Below, one piece after another: positions 17,250 to 27,643 of a stretch of 54,028 nucleotides of DNA; the first letter of the stretch is position 1; each line of letters starts with the position of its first letter. The stretch comes from Gammaproteobacteria bacterium (lineage in GTDB: Bacteria > Pseudomonadota > Gammaproteobacteria > SZUA-229). The notes under the pieces were generated by a model that was not told the DNA's origin, did no database searches, and worked only from the letters and a program-made list of their open reading frames with translations. The stretch is taken from positions 1 through 54,028 of the forward strand of contig JAPHRO010000003.1 in NCBI GenBank assembly GCA_026195895.1, written 5' to 3'. A program made the position numbers and the translations under genes.

Positions 17250-18530
17250 TTAGTTAGGGCGAATTTTAAAGTTCAGGAAGCCCCAGATAAAGCCCAGGAT
17301 TCCCAGAATAGCGCCATAAATGTCATAGAAGTGAATGCCAAATTTATAAGTTTTGGTCAATTGTTGTTCTGTAACGCCAAAAGCCGGGGGTGTTTTACGG
17401 GCAATCCAGGCAGGGGTATTCTGTTTAAATGCGACTTTATCCCAGCGTCTTCGTTCTGCTGTTTGCGAGTCCTGATAGAGGAAAATATCTCCTTTGTGTA
17501 ACAGTCTTATGGTTCTGGATTTTGTGTTTGGCTGTGCTTTAAGCGGTGTGTTTTCGGCTATAATTTCGACAAATAAATTTTTAGATTGATAAACCGGTTC
17601 GTACCAGCGTTTGTTGAAGGGTAAATCCAGGCTGCTATTGAACAGACCGAATAAAAAAATCACAACGCCAAAACCAAATGTGCCATTGATTATTCGTAGA
17701 ATAGATCGCGATATAAAATCAATTTTGAGTAAATATATAAATAGGCCAATAAAGGGTAGGCCGATAATGGCGGTGATAGAAATATATTCCGCAGGCACAA
17801 AGCTGTTATAAAGGTGATGGCTAAACAGAAGATTATTATCTTTGAGCAGGTAGCGAATATAATAATGATAAATAAAAAACAGCGCGACCAGACTAACTGA
17901 AATATAAGTTAGAATTTCAAATTTCTGTTGCTTCATCAGTGGTAGCAACGAGCCCTGTTTCAGGTTGTCGATAAGTGAGGGATGGTTTGTCCAGTCGCAA
18001 TTAAGAAGCTCTACCGGTTTTCTTTTGCCTTTTGTTTTAAAACTACCAATTTCAGTGAGCGCGTACCTGTCTGTTGGAAATCTTGCGCCGGTGCTTTTGG
18101 TCAGCAGGATCTGATTGGCTTCAGCCTCGGCTTCTACTTTGGCAGCAACATTGACCACGTCGCCGAAAATATCAGCATCTTCCACAATGCCGGTTCCCGT
18201 GTGTAGTCCTATGCGTAAACGCAGGCTGAAATATTTATCTTTTTGACGTTCTTTAGACATTATCTGCTGCATTGCGATGGCGGCTTTCACAGCATTTTCC
18301 GGCTCTTTGAAAGCGGCCATGATTGCGTCACCCAGGGTTTTTATTATTTTTCCATTGAATTTTCTTATTACAGGAAATAGCAACCGGTTGTGACGGTCTA
18401 ACATCATGCGCGCATCAATATCACCGCGACGCTCCCAGTGACGCGTTGAGGATTCGATATCTGAAAATAAAATAGTGATCCGTTTTCTTGATTTTTTTAT
18501 AACATCAACGGTGCTTTTATCTGTTAACAT
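17250..18530 (-). CDS. Membrane class III adenylate/guanylate cyclase with SH3-like domain
   Basis: 426 residues. The N-terminal class III cyclase homology domain (about 15-185) makes a cyclic nucleotide. It carries both metal-binding aspartates (FSDIESS, Asp24; LGDAIMAAF, Asp68), the purine-reading Lys65 usual in adenylate cyclases, and the RIGLHTG and DIFGDVVNVAAKVE motifs. Three hydrophobic spans follow (about 208-228, 255-275, 285-305), then a bacterial SH3-like segment (about 325-390: VEIIAENTPLKAQP..., KGDIFLYQD, WARK-type end) that would be periplasmic, and a last membrane span near 405-422. The order catalytic-first, sensor-last is reversed from most bacterial receptor cyclases. The SH3-like part could sense the cell wall (inference). 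There is no obvious operon partner. Confidence 0.82.
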   Translation of the reverse strand: MLTDKSTVDVIKKSRKRITILFSDIESSTRHWERRGDIDARMMLDRHNRLLFPVIRKFNGKIIKTLGDAIMAAFKEPENAVKAAIAMQQIMSKERQKDKYFSLRLRIGLHTGTGIVEDADIFGDVVNVAAKVEAEAEANQILLTKSTGARFPTDRYALTEIGSFKTKGKRKPVELLNCDWTNHPSLIDNLKQGSLLPLMKQQKFEILTYISVSLVALFFIYHYYIRYLLKDNNLLFSHHLYNSFVPAEYISITAIIGLPFIGLFIYLLKIDFISRSILRIINGTFGFGVVIFLFGLFNSSLDLPFNKRWYEPVYQSKNLFVEIIAENTPLKAQPNTKSRTIRLLHKGDIFLYQDSQTAERRRWDKVAFKQNTPAWIARKTPPAFGVTEQQLTKTYKFGIHFYDIYGAILGILGFIWGFLNFKIRPN

Positions 18531-18596
18531 ACTCGCATAAAGAAAATAAAAATCGCAGAATCTTTATTATAGAACTAAATACTCAAGGATTTGGTA

Positions 18597-18833
18597 ATGC
18601 GGGTAAATATATTTATTTTAGCTTTAATCTCGATGCTGTTTCTGACCGCCTGTAGTTCTACCGCGACAGGGCCGGTTACTGGCAGAAAATATAAAGTTGA
18701 AGTCGGCGGCTGGAAGGATATGGAAGCCTATAAGAAAGCTCGCAAAGAAGCGCTAGAAGATAAACAGCAGGGCGATAAAACTATCGATTGCGAGATTGAT
18801 GATCCACCAGAGAAAGCGGGTGAGTGCAAGTAA
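18597..18833 (+). CDS. Small lipoprotein of unknown function
   Basis: 78 residues. The ATG at 18597 has AAGGA at 18585-18589, seven bases upstream, which favours it over the TTG at 18591. The signal peptide ends in the lipobox FLTAC-S. The mature part is short, charged and partly helical (GWKDMEAYKKARKEALEDKQQGDK), with two more cysteines near the end (IDCEID, GECK) that could form a disulfide. No family is recognised. It is divergent from the cyclase gene (66 bp between starts) and ends in front of a shared bidirectional terminator with acs. Confidence 0.65.
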   Translation: MRVNIFILALISMLFLTACSSTATGPVTGRKYKVEVGGWKDMEAYKKARKEALEDKQQGDKTIDCEIDDPPEKAGECK

Positions 18834-18860
18834 CACCCATTGCCATGAAATTATCAAAAC

Positions 18861-18888
18861 AAAGGCCGCTTAAGCGGCCTTTGATTTT
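18861..18888. terminator. Bidirectional terminator between lipoprotein gene and acs
   Basis: A perfect palindrome at 18861-18882 (stem AAAGGCCGC / GCGGCCTTT, TTAA loop) lies between two converging genes. A T-rich tail follows on the plus strand, and A residues precede it, which serve as the U-tract on the minus strand. Confidence 0.8.
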
Positions 18889-18908
18889 CTGCAGGATTGC
18901 CTGCTGAA

Positions 18909-20873
<1,965 letters not shown>

Positions 20874-20939
20874 TGCCCACTCCACGGATATCATTTTTAG
20901 CGAATACAGAGCATACCGGGCAGAATAGATTGAGGCAAC

Positions 20940-21854
20940 TTAGTCTCGGTGGAGGATTTTTGGCTGCCTGGGCACGGCATCCAGCTTCCAGTTTTCCAGC
21001 GCCCATTGCCAGACGGTGGGCAACGAAGCACGGGCTAAATTATCCGGTGGCTGCTGGCCGAGGAACTTCAGACTATCGACCAGCATGGCAACGTCTGGTT
21101 TTTTACCGATACCGCGAGCGCCGGTTTGTTTACTCAGCTTATCGCCTTTAGCATTGATAGCGATGGGCAGGTGAGCATATTCGATTGCCGGGTAAGCCAG
21201 GCATTGTTGCAGATAGATCTGTCTCGGTGTGGAATCCAGCAGGTCAAAGCCGCGTACTATGTGACTGATATTCTGGAAGGCATCATCGACAACCACGGCC
21301 AGTTGATAGGCAAACAGACCGTCGCGACGACGGATAATGAAGTCGCCAATATCCTGTTTAAGGTTCTGGCCAAAAAGCCCCATAATCTGGTCGTTGAACT
21401 CATGTGGCTGTTGACTGGTGCGCAGGCGCAGTGCGTGTTCTTTGTGAGCGGGATGGTCTTTATGTTCGCAAAAGCCAGGGTAGATCAGGCCGTAGTCGCC
21501 CATAATCGCATTTTCGCGCAGCTCGCGACGGCTGCAGGTGCAGCGATAAACGAGATGTTGATCAACCAGTTTGTCCATGGCTTCTGCATAGGCCTGTTTG
21601 CGGCGTGTCTGGTACATCACCTCACCATCCCATTCAAAGCCGTAGGCGTCCAGGGTGAACAGGATGTCGTCTGCAGCGCCGCTGACATTGCGCAGTTCGT
21701 CCACATCTTCCATGCGCACCAGCCATGCACCCTGCTGCTGCTGCGCTTCGAGATAGCTGGCAACCGCCGCGATCAGGGATCCAAAATGGAGAGGGCCGGT
21801 AGGTGAGGGCGCAAAGCGTCCACGATAGGGCGTAGTTATTGGGTTCTCAGACAT
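20940..21854 (-). CDS. gluQ: Glutamyl-Q tRNA(Asp) synthetase
   Basis: 304 residues, a truncated glutamyl-tRNA synthetase paralogue without the anticodon-binding domain. It glutamylates queuosine at position 34 of tRNA-Asp. The class I signatures are GRFAPSPTGPLHFGSL (HIGH region) and GDKLSKQTGA (KMSKS-type). The zinc site is present as YRCTCSRREL, GLIYPGFCEHK (three Cys and one Tyr). Near the HIGH region the sequence is VRMEDVDELR, where DPPR is more usual. It lies directly downstream of dksA, the conserved gammaproteobacterial arrangement, with a strong hairpin in the 57-bp gap. Confidence 0.94.
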   Translation of the reverse strand: MSENPITTPYRGRFAPSPTGPLHFGSLIAAVASYLEAQQQQGAWLVRMEDVDELRNVSGAADDILFTLDAYGFEWDGEVMYQTRRKQAYAEAMDKLVDQHLVYRCTCSRRELRENAIMGDYGLIYPGFCEHKDHPAHKEHALRLRTSQQPHEFNDQIMGLFGQNLKQDIGDFIIRRRDGLFAYQLAVVVDDAFQNISHIVRGFDLLDSTPRQIYLQQCLAYPAIEYAHLPIAINAKGDKLSKQTGARGIGKKPDVAMLVDSLKFLGQQPPDNLARASLPTVWQWALENWKLDAVPRQPKILHRD

Positions 21855-21875
21855 GTGCCTGGAGGTGAGATATCA

Positions 21876-21896
21876 GGGCCGACAGGGTGTCGGCCC
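21876..21896 (-). terminator. Hairpin between dksA and gluQ
   Basis: A 9-bp perfect stem GGGCCGACA (21876-21884) / TGTCGGCCC (21888-21896) with a 3-base loop lies between dksA and gluQ. It has no U-tract. In Shigella a terminator in the equivalent place limits gluQ expression, so this hairpin may attenuate read-through. Confidence 0.55.
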
Positions 21897-21911
21897 CGGG
21901 TAAATAATCGC

Positions 21912-22343
21912 TTATTTACCTTTGGTTTGTTTTTCCTTGATTTCATCAAGGCTTTTACAGTCGATGCATTGGGTTGCCGTAGGGCGTGCTTCCAGGCGGC
22001 GAATACCAATTTCCACGCCGCAGGTTTCACAATAACCGTATTCACCATTATCCAGCATGTCCATTGACTCATCAATTTTCTTGATCAGTTTGCGTTCACG
22101 ATCACGGGTACGTAATTCCAGACTGAATTCCTCTTCCTGGGAGGCACGGTCTGCGGGATCGGGAAAGTTAGCGGCGTCATCCTTCATGTGATGAACTGTA
22201 CGATCAACTTCTGCCATCAACTCATTTTTCCAGCCATTGAGGATGCCACGGAAGTGCTCAATCTGTTTATCGTTCATGTACTCTTCACCCTTTTTTTCTT
22301 TATAGGGTGCAAAGCCGTGTAGCTGTGCCATTGTATCAGGCAT
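21912..22343 (-). CDS. dksA: RNA polymerase-binding transcription factor DksA
   Basis: 143 residues from the ATG at 22343 ([14 protein letters not shown]), with GGAG seven bases upstream. DksA binds in the secondary channel of RNA polymerase and, with ppGpp, sets rRNA and amino-acid promoter activity. The coiled-coil tip motif DPADRA (Asp62, Asp65, Ala67) is intact. The four-cysteine zinc finger is CETC (105, 108) and CIDC (126, 129), so this is the canonical zinc form. There is a 314-bp upstream region. gluQ follows on the same strand. Confidence 0.96.
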   Translation of the reverse strand: MPDTMAQLHGFAPYKEKKGEEYMNDKQIEHFRGILNGWKNELMAEVDRTVHHMKDDAANFPDPADRASQEEEFSLELRTRDRERKLIKKIDESMDMLDNGEYGYCETCGVEIGIRRLEARPTATQCIDCKSLDEIKEKQTKGK

Positions 22344-22657
22344 CGAAATCTCCGATTCTTTATCTAGTCTGCTAATGCAACGCGTTTTAATACCAAGAAA
22401 ACAGCCTCTTGGCAACCCTGCGTAATTATCAAGCGGGGTAATTTACCCTGTATTTGAGCATTTTGCGAGTTTTTGACGGCACTCTTCATGAAATTGATAA
22501 AATTCAACAACATAGCATATTGATATGGCTGATAAAAATGCGTTAATTGGGGCGATGGCGTTGTCAAGAGTTCAGCTAGAAGGGTTGACTGTGATCAACT
22601 GAATATCGCTGACCCGGTGTTTTTATTGCAGTTTTTCAAGACTTGCAGCGCGCTAAT
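22344..22657 (-). other. dksA upstream region, no gene seen
   Basis: These 314 bases separate the xseA stop from the dksA start. I find no coding frame with a credible start on either strand. There is a short inverted repeat GGGTA...TACCC at 22436-22448 and another, GTTGA...TCAAC, near 22584. The region probably holds the dksA promoter, but no -35/-10 pair stands out. Confidence 0.4.
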
Positions 22658-24016
22658 TTAATCATCTTTGGTGATTTTTTCAGCACGGGCAGTGATCTGG
22701 CCTTTATGCAATTTCAGCTGGAAGCGCTCATCGACCGCTATTTGATTGCTGTCGGTCAGGGTATTGCCTGACTGATCTGTCGCTATGGCGTAACCCCGGG
22801 CCAGTGTTTCCAGTGGGCTGACGGCATGCAGTGTGCGACTCAGGCTGGCTAATTGCTGTTGTTTTTGTCGCAGCAGTTTTTCAGTGGATTGTCTGATTTG
22901 ATTTAACTGTGCAATGATCTGTTGCCGGTAGTCAGTGATATCGGTTTCAGGCGAGTTGGCCCACAGGCGAGTGATTAAAAACTGTAACTGGTCTTTGTGT
23001 CCTTTTAATGTGTACTGCCAGTTTGTTATCAGGCGCTGTTGCAAATCATCCAGCCGTTGCGATTGCTGTTCCAGGTAACTTAAGGGGTGCTGCTGTTGCA
23101 GGCGTTTTTGTAGCCAGTGAACGCGCTCCGAGGTGCGGTTGATTTTATCTGTTATCAGTTGCAGCAGTCGTCGTTCATACCAGATGAAACTTTGCAGATA
23201 GGTGTTCTGTTCCGGGCTGACAAACTCGGCTGCCGCAGAAGGCGTCGCTGCTCGGTGATCGGCTACGTAGTCAGCGATAGTGATATCCACCTCATGTCCC
23301 ACACCACTGACGACGGGTATCTCACAGTCGACGATGGCGCGGGCGACCTGTTCTTCATTAAATGCCCACAGGTCTTCCAGTGAACCGCCGCCGCGCACCA
23401 GTAACAATACATCGCAATCCAGGCGTTCAGAGGCCAGCTGCAGCGCTCGAATAATTTCCGGGACCGCTTGTTCGCCCTGTACGGCTACCGGATAAATGAG
23501 CACCGGTATAGCAGGAAATCGTCGCTGCAAGACGCTGAGTACATCACGAATGGCTGCGCCGGTGGGCGAGGTAATAACGCCAATCCGCCGGGGTATTTCT
23601 GGTACGGGATATTTTAGCTCTTCGTCGAACAGGCCTTCTGTCGCCAGTCGGGCTTTCAATTCTTCAAAAGCCCTGAGCAAGGCGCCATCGCCCGCTTCTT
23701 CCATATGTTCGGCAATGAGCTGGTATTCACCACGGGCTTCGTATAAACCGACCCGGGCACGGAGCAGAATTTGTTGGCCATTTTGTGGCCGGAACCGCAA
23801 AAACTGGTTTTTGCCCTTAAACATGGCACAGCGCACCTGGGCTTTTGCGTCTTTAAGGGTGAAGTAAATGTGGCCAGAGGCCGGTTGCGCCAGATTAGAT
23901 ATTTCACCTTCAACCCAGAGCAGCGGGAATTCGCTTTCCAGCAGACCTCTAATGGTCTGGTTTAACTCGGATACACTGTAGATAGTGCGTTTGGGCTGTA
24001 AATCATCATTCGACAT
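22658..24016 (-). CDS. xseA: Exodeoxyribonuclease VII large subunit
   Basis: 452 residues, standard length. With XseB it degrades single-stranded DNA to acid-insoluble and then short oligonucleotides. The N-terminal OB fold begins with YSVSELNQTIRGLLE, then LLWVEGEISNLAQPASGHIYFTLKD-type sequence (residues about 12-110). The catalytic domain has IGVITSPTGAAIRDVL, LLLVRGGGSLEDLWAFN and the GVGHEVDITIADYVADHRAATPSAAAE region. A long coiled-coil arm rich in Gln and Leu follows (about 280-390), then the conserved LARGYAIATD close. In many relatives xseA is divergent from guaB; here a c-di-GMP gene and a lipoprotein gene lie between them. xseB is not nearby. Confidence 0.96.
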   Translation of the reverse strand: MSNDDLQPKRTIYSVSELNQTIRGLLESEFPLLWVEGEISNLAQPASGHIYFTLKDAKAQVRCAMFKGKNQFLRFRPQNGQQILLRARVGLYEARGEYQLIAEHMEEAGDGALLRAFEELKARLATEGLFDEELKYPVPEIPRRIGVITSPTGAAIRDVLSVLQRRFPAIPVLIYPVAVQGEQAVPEIIRALQLASERLDCDVLLLVRGGGSLEDLWAFNEEQVARAIVDCEIPVVSGVGHEVDITIADYVADHRAATPSAAAEFVSPEQNTYLQSFIWYERRLLQLITDKINRTSERVHWLQKRLQQQHPLSYLEQQSQRLDDLQQRLITNWQYTLKGHKDQLQFLITRLWANSPETDITDYRQQIIAQLNQIRQSTEKLLRQKQQQLASLSRTLHAVSPLETLARGYAIATDQSGNTLTDSNQIAVDERFQLKLHKGQITARAEKITKDD

Positions 24017-24052
24017 GCAGCTGAATGATACGGGGATTCGTCGGGCTGTAAA

Positions 24053-26854
24053 TTAGTTTTTTAGTAAAAAGGCTTTCAATTGCTCCAGTGGTAGTGGCCG
24101 ACTGTAATAATACCCCTGATAAATTTTGCAGGATTTATGTTTTAGAAATTGTAGTTGCTCTTCGTTCTCAACGCCTTCGGCCACGGTATCCAGGCCGAAT
24201 TGATGGGCGATGTTGATGATGGTTTCAACCAGTTGTGCATCATGCGGGTCTTTCATAACATCGAACACAAATGATTTATCTATTTTTAATTCATCCAGTG
24301 GCAGACGTTTTAAATAGCTCAATGATGAATAGCCGGTACCAAAGTCATCCAGAGACAGCCGGGCACCTAATCCGCGTAATTGTTCAAACTTGTCAATTGT
24401 CTCCGATAGATTATCAATAATGACGCCTTCGGTTACTTCAAGTGTTAAGACGTGATGTTCAAGGTGGAATTGCTGGATTATTTTTTTTATCTGACCAACA
24501 AAGTCTGGATGCCTGAATTGATGCGGGCTGATATTGATCGAAATGTGATCGGGCATGCAATGGTCGGCCTGTAATGACAGCATGTCCGTTACCGCTTGCC
24601 GCAACACAAAGTTTCCAATATCAAAAATAATCCCGGTGTCTTCGGCAATTGATATAAATTCTTCAGGGTTGATAAAGCCAAGTTCTGGATGTTGCCAGCG
24701 GATAAGCGCTTCAACACCAATAACTTTTCTGTCATTGTTGATTTGCGGCTGATAGTAAACTTCCAGTTGTTTGTTCTTAACTGTTTGACGAAGATCTTTT
24801 TCAAGTGTGAGTCGTTTTAATACGGTGTCGTGCATTTCAGAAAGATAAAAAGCAATTTTGTTACGCCCCGATTCCTTGGCGCTATACATGGCCGTATCTG
24901 CATGTTTGATCACATCTTCCATGGATTCATTTTCAATAGGGAATATGCTAATGCCGATACTCGAAGTTATATGCAACTCATGATCTTTAAGCTGGAATGC
25001 TCGGCGGAAAGATTTTTGTATCTTTTCTGCAATACGTTTTGCATGCAGACTGGCATGTTCCTGTTCGTTGCCCAGGTGCTTGAGCATGATGACGTATTCG
25101 TCACCACCAAAACGTGCAGCCGTATCTTCTTCACGTATACAGGACAGAATGCGGTTGGCGGTTTCGATAAGTAATAAATCACCAACCGAATGCCCAAGTG
25201 AATCATTGATGGTTTTAAACCGGTCAAGGTCAAGGAAGAGCAGGGCATTGTAGTCCTGTCGCCGTCTGCTGGTAACGATGGCCTGTTTGAGTCTGTCTAG
25301 CAAAAGCTGTCGATTAGGAAGTTTGGTTAACGAGTCATAATAGGCACGGTATCTTATTTCTTGTTCAGCTTGCTTGCGATCACTGATGTCTCGCCAGACA
25401 ACATGCAGTAGTTGTGATGCTCCATAGGGAATAGATGTAAGCAGGACTTCGACCGGGAAAACTTCGCCATTTTTCCTGACATGATTCCATTCAAATCGAT
25501 GACTGCCTTTTTTATAGGCAGCTTCAATCATTTGATTGGCTTTTGTTTTTGATGATTGACCATCTGGCTGGAATTCAGGTGATAGTATTGATGGATGTGT
25601 GTCGAGTAATTCCTTCTTGGAATTATAACCCAGCATGTCTAGCGCGGCCTGGTTACAGTCTATGAATTTATCGCCTTCAATTAGCAATAGTGCATCTGCT
25701 GTTTTGTCAAAAAGCGTCCGGTATCTTTTTTTGCTTTCATCGAGACTTTTATTACGTTCTTCTACTATTACTTCGAGCTGTTGTTTGTTATTTAATAGCT
25801 CAGTTTCGGCTGCTTTCCGCTCAACTATTTCTTTTTTTAAATTATTATAATTAGCTTCTAATATATTCCCCAGTCGTCCGCTATACAGATAGTAAAACGT
25901 GAATAAGACCAGACTGATTGATATATTTATAGAAAGTACGCCCCAGAGAAGACTGTTGTTGTGGGCCAGGTGCTCGTCAATATTGTGCACATAGGTCAGG
26001 GTGCCGACATCGTTGCCAGAAAAATCCTGAATGTTAATATTGGATGCCAGGTGGCTTGTGTTATTTATTTTGAATATGGTGAAGTTGCGGTTTGTTTTTC
26101 CATCAATAAACTCTATTAATTCTGCTGATAAAGTTTTAATGGTCTGATCGATGACGACAATGTTTTTATATTTATCCCAGGTTTTTTTGGCGTTAAGAAA
26201 GTTTTCAGTTTCTTTTAGTTTATTTTTATAAATGTAATCTTTACTGATAGATAGAATCAGCTTGTGATCGTGTAGTGTTGATATGGTGTCAAGGATATGG
26301 TTAATTTCTTCGCCTAATTCAATGTAACCCGTCAATTTACCATCGATTTCCCAGGGGGTGACTATGCGCAATACAAACTGCCCTAAAACGCCGAATTCGA
26401 TACCTGCTGTAGTTTCTTTTGTCGACATGGCCTTTTTTAATGTTGCCCGGTCTATTTTATCGCTATGTTTTTCAGGTGCATGAACACGTAAGAAATTTGT
26501 GCCGTCCAGGTTATGGTAATAAAAATGTGTAATCCGGTGATGCTTTTGTAATTGCTGAAAAACAGGCAGACTACTATCAAGTAAATCTGCCCTGTCTTTT
26601 GATTGCCATACCTGTTGTAGAGTGCTTGAATTATTTATGAAAGATATAAATCCATTTATCTGTTCTGTGTCCCTCAGCAATGCCTGTTGAAAGGATTTGC
26701 TTATTTTAATATCCAGATTTCGGGTAAATTCTTTTTGTTCTTCTCGTTGGTATGAATAGAGTAAAAACTGGATGCTCAGCAGAATGAGTACAAGAGAAAT
26801 AATAAAAGGTATTAATAACCTGGAGCGAATGCTTTTTGTTTTTTTTAGCTTCAT
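24053..26854 (-). CDS. PAS-GGDEF-EAL membrane sensor (c-di-GMP turnover)
   Basis: 933 residues. A first membrane span (about 14-34) and a second (about 303-323) enclose a ~270-residue periplasmic sensor of the Cache/double-sensor type. A coiled-coil linker leads to a PAS domain (about 378-495), then GGDEF (about 508-665) and EAL (about 685-925). The diguanylate cyclase site reads FGGDEY, an active form. The phosphodiesterase site keeps EALIRW, the EVTEG segment, DDFGTGYSSLSYL and AEGVE, so both activities could be present. It would set c-di-GMP levels and so motility versus attachment, which fits the flagellar genes and surface cassette in the window, though no direct link is shown. It stands alone, between xseA and the lipoprotein gene's terminator. 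Confidence 0.93.
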   Translation of the reverse strand: MKLKKTKSIRSRLLIPFIISLVLILLSIQFLLYSYQREEQKEFTRNLDIKISKSFQQALLRDTEQINGFISFINNSSTLQQVWQSKDRADLLDSSLPVFQQLQKHHRITHFYYHNLDGTNFLRVHAPEKHSDKIDRATLKKAMSTKETTAGIEFGVLGQFVLRIVTPWEIDGKLTGYIELGEEINHILDTISTLHDHKLILSISKDYIYKNKLKETENFLNAKKTWDKYKNIVVIDQTIKTLSAELIEFIDGKTNRNFTIFKINNTSHLASNINIQDFSGNDVGTLTYVHNIDEHLAHNNSLLWGVLSINISISLVLFTFYYLYSGRLGNILEANYNNLKKEIVERKAAETELLNNKQQLEVIVEERNKSLDESKKRYRTLFDKTADALLLIEGDKFIDCNQAALDMLGYNSKKELLDTHPSILSPEFQPDGQSSKTKANQMIEAAYKKGSHRFEWNHVRKNGEVFPVEVLLTSIPYGASQLLHVVWRDISDRKQAEQEIRYRAYYDSLTKLPNRQLLLDRLKQAIVTSRRRQDYNALLFLDLDRFKTINDSLGHSVGDLLLIETANRILSCIREEDTAARFGGDEYVIMLKHLGNEQEHASLHAKRIAEKIQKSFRRAFQLKDHELHITSSIGISIFPIENESMEDVIKHADTAMYSAKESGRNKIAFYLSEMHDTVLKRLTLEKDLRQTVKNKQLEVYYQPQINNDRKVIGVEALIRWQHPELGFINPEEFISIAEDTGIIFDIGNFVLRQAVTDMLSLQADHCMPDHISINISPHQFRHPDFVGQIKKIIQQFHLEHHVLTLEVTEGVIIDNLSETIDKFEQLRGLGARLSLDDFGTGYSSLSYLKRLPLDELKIDKSFVFDVMKDPHDAQLVETIINIAHQFGLDTVAEGVENEEQLQFLKHKSCKIYQGYYYSRPLPLEQLKAFLLKN

Positions 26855-26975
26855 TAAATTAAAAGTAGACGAGACTGATCTTTCGTTAATGTTTGATTAT
26901 GTCTTTATAGTTGATAATTGGGTGAACTGCTGTGAAGCAGAGGCTTGCTCAGGTGATCAGCATTAATTGCAGGGC

Positions 26976-27018
26976 ATAAAAAAGCCGGGCTAGCTATGGT
27001 TGCCCGGCTTGATTTTTT
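26976..27018. terminator. Bidirectional hairpin terminator
   Basis: Stem AAGCCGGGC (26982-26990) / GCCCGGCTT (27002-27010), loop 11 bases. A-run 26978-26983 gives a U-tract on the minus strand, terminating the SoxXA-binding-like lipoprotein gene; a T-run follows on the plus strand. Confidence 0.8.
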
Positions 27019-27061
27019 TGAGATTGACTCATACCTGTTTGACCACAGGATAAGGGGGGGA

Positions 27062-27376
27062 TTACATGCGGGGGCCCGCATTTTTTTCATGCTCTGACTG
27101 GGCCAGGGCAATCTGCCCCTGGCGCATGGCTTTGTTAGCCAGTTTTACCGCTTTGGTAAAATCGCCTGCTTTTGCGGCTTTATCTGCCTGTTTCAGGATT
27201 TTGCCACTATCGCGCCATTCATAATGTGCTTTTCTGGCTTCTAAGATGGCAGCTTTGGCATCTGCAAGAGCTTTGTTGTAATCACTCTGGGTAGCCACAT
27301 GAGTGCTGTTGCCAGCGCAGCTAGCAGCCAGCAGACCGGCAAGAATTGCCGCTGTGAGAGTTGTAGCATGGTGCAT
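27062..27376 (-). CDS. SoxXA-binding-protein-like lipoprotein
   Basis: 104 residues from the ATG at 27376, with GAGG five bases upstream. A signal peptide ends in the lipobox LLAASC-A. The mature part is alpha-helical and alanine-rich, with the pattern YNKALADAKAAILEARKA, EWRDSGKILKQADKAAKAGD, KAVKLANKAMRQGQ, and ends in KNAGPRM. I recognise this as the SoxXA-binding (SAXB/SoxK) type from the WRD(T/S)GK.L..A..AA..GD pattern. In thiosulfate oxidisers such proteins bind the SoxXA cytochrome. No sox genes lie in this window, so its role here is open. It is flanked by the GGDEF-EAL gene and guaB (divergent). Confidence 0.72.
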   Translation of the reverse strand: MHHATTLTAAILAGLLAASCAGNSTHVATQSDYNKALADAKAAILEARKAHYEWRDSGKILKQADKAAKAGDFTKAVKLANKAMRQGQIALAQSEHEKNAGPRM

Positions 27377-27581
27377 AATAACCTCGTAATATTGTTTTTT
27401 TATGTGATAAAACAGAATCTTTAAGATACTGCCCCAAAAATTTATATTTTGGAGTCTAGGATTGTAATCAAGGCAGCCATGTATGCAAGCCGTCATTCGG
27501 TTTAAGTGACGGGAGGGTATTTTGGTCTGGTGAAAGTATATGGATGGGTCATCTGTGGTAGATAAGATTGCAGTAGAATCA

Positions 27582-27611
27582 TTGTCATATATAGGTCAAT
27601 TCTTATATAAT
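27582..27611 (+). promoter_or_regulatory. Sigma70-type promoter for guaB
   Basis: TTGTCA (27582-27587), an 18-base spacer, then TATAAT (27606-27611). The -35 has one mismatch to consensus and the -10 is perfect. The predicted transcript would begin near 27618, about 26 bases before the guaB ATG. Confidence 0.65.
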
Positions 27612-27643
27612 TGTCCGATTTACCAGACAAAACAGGAGCCGTC

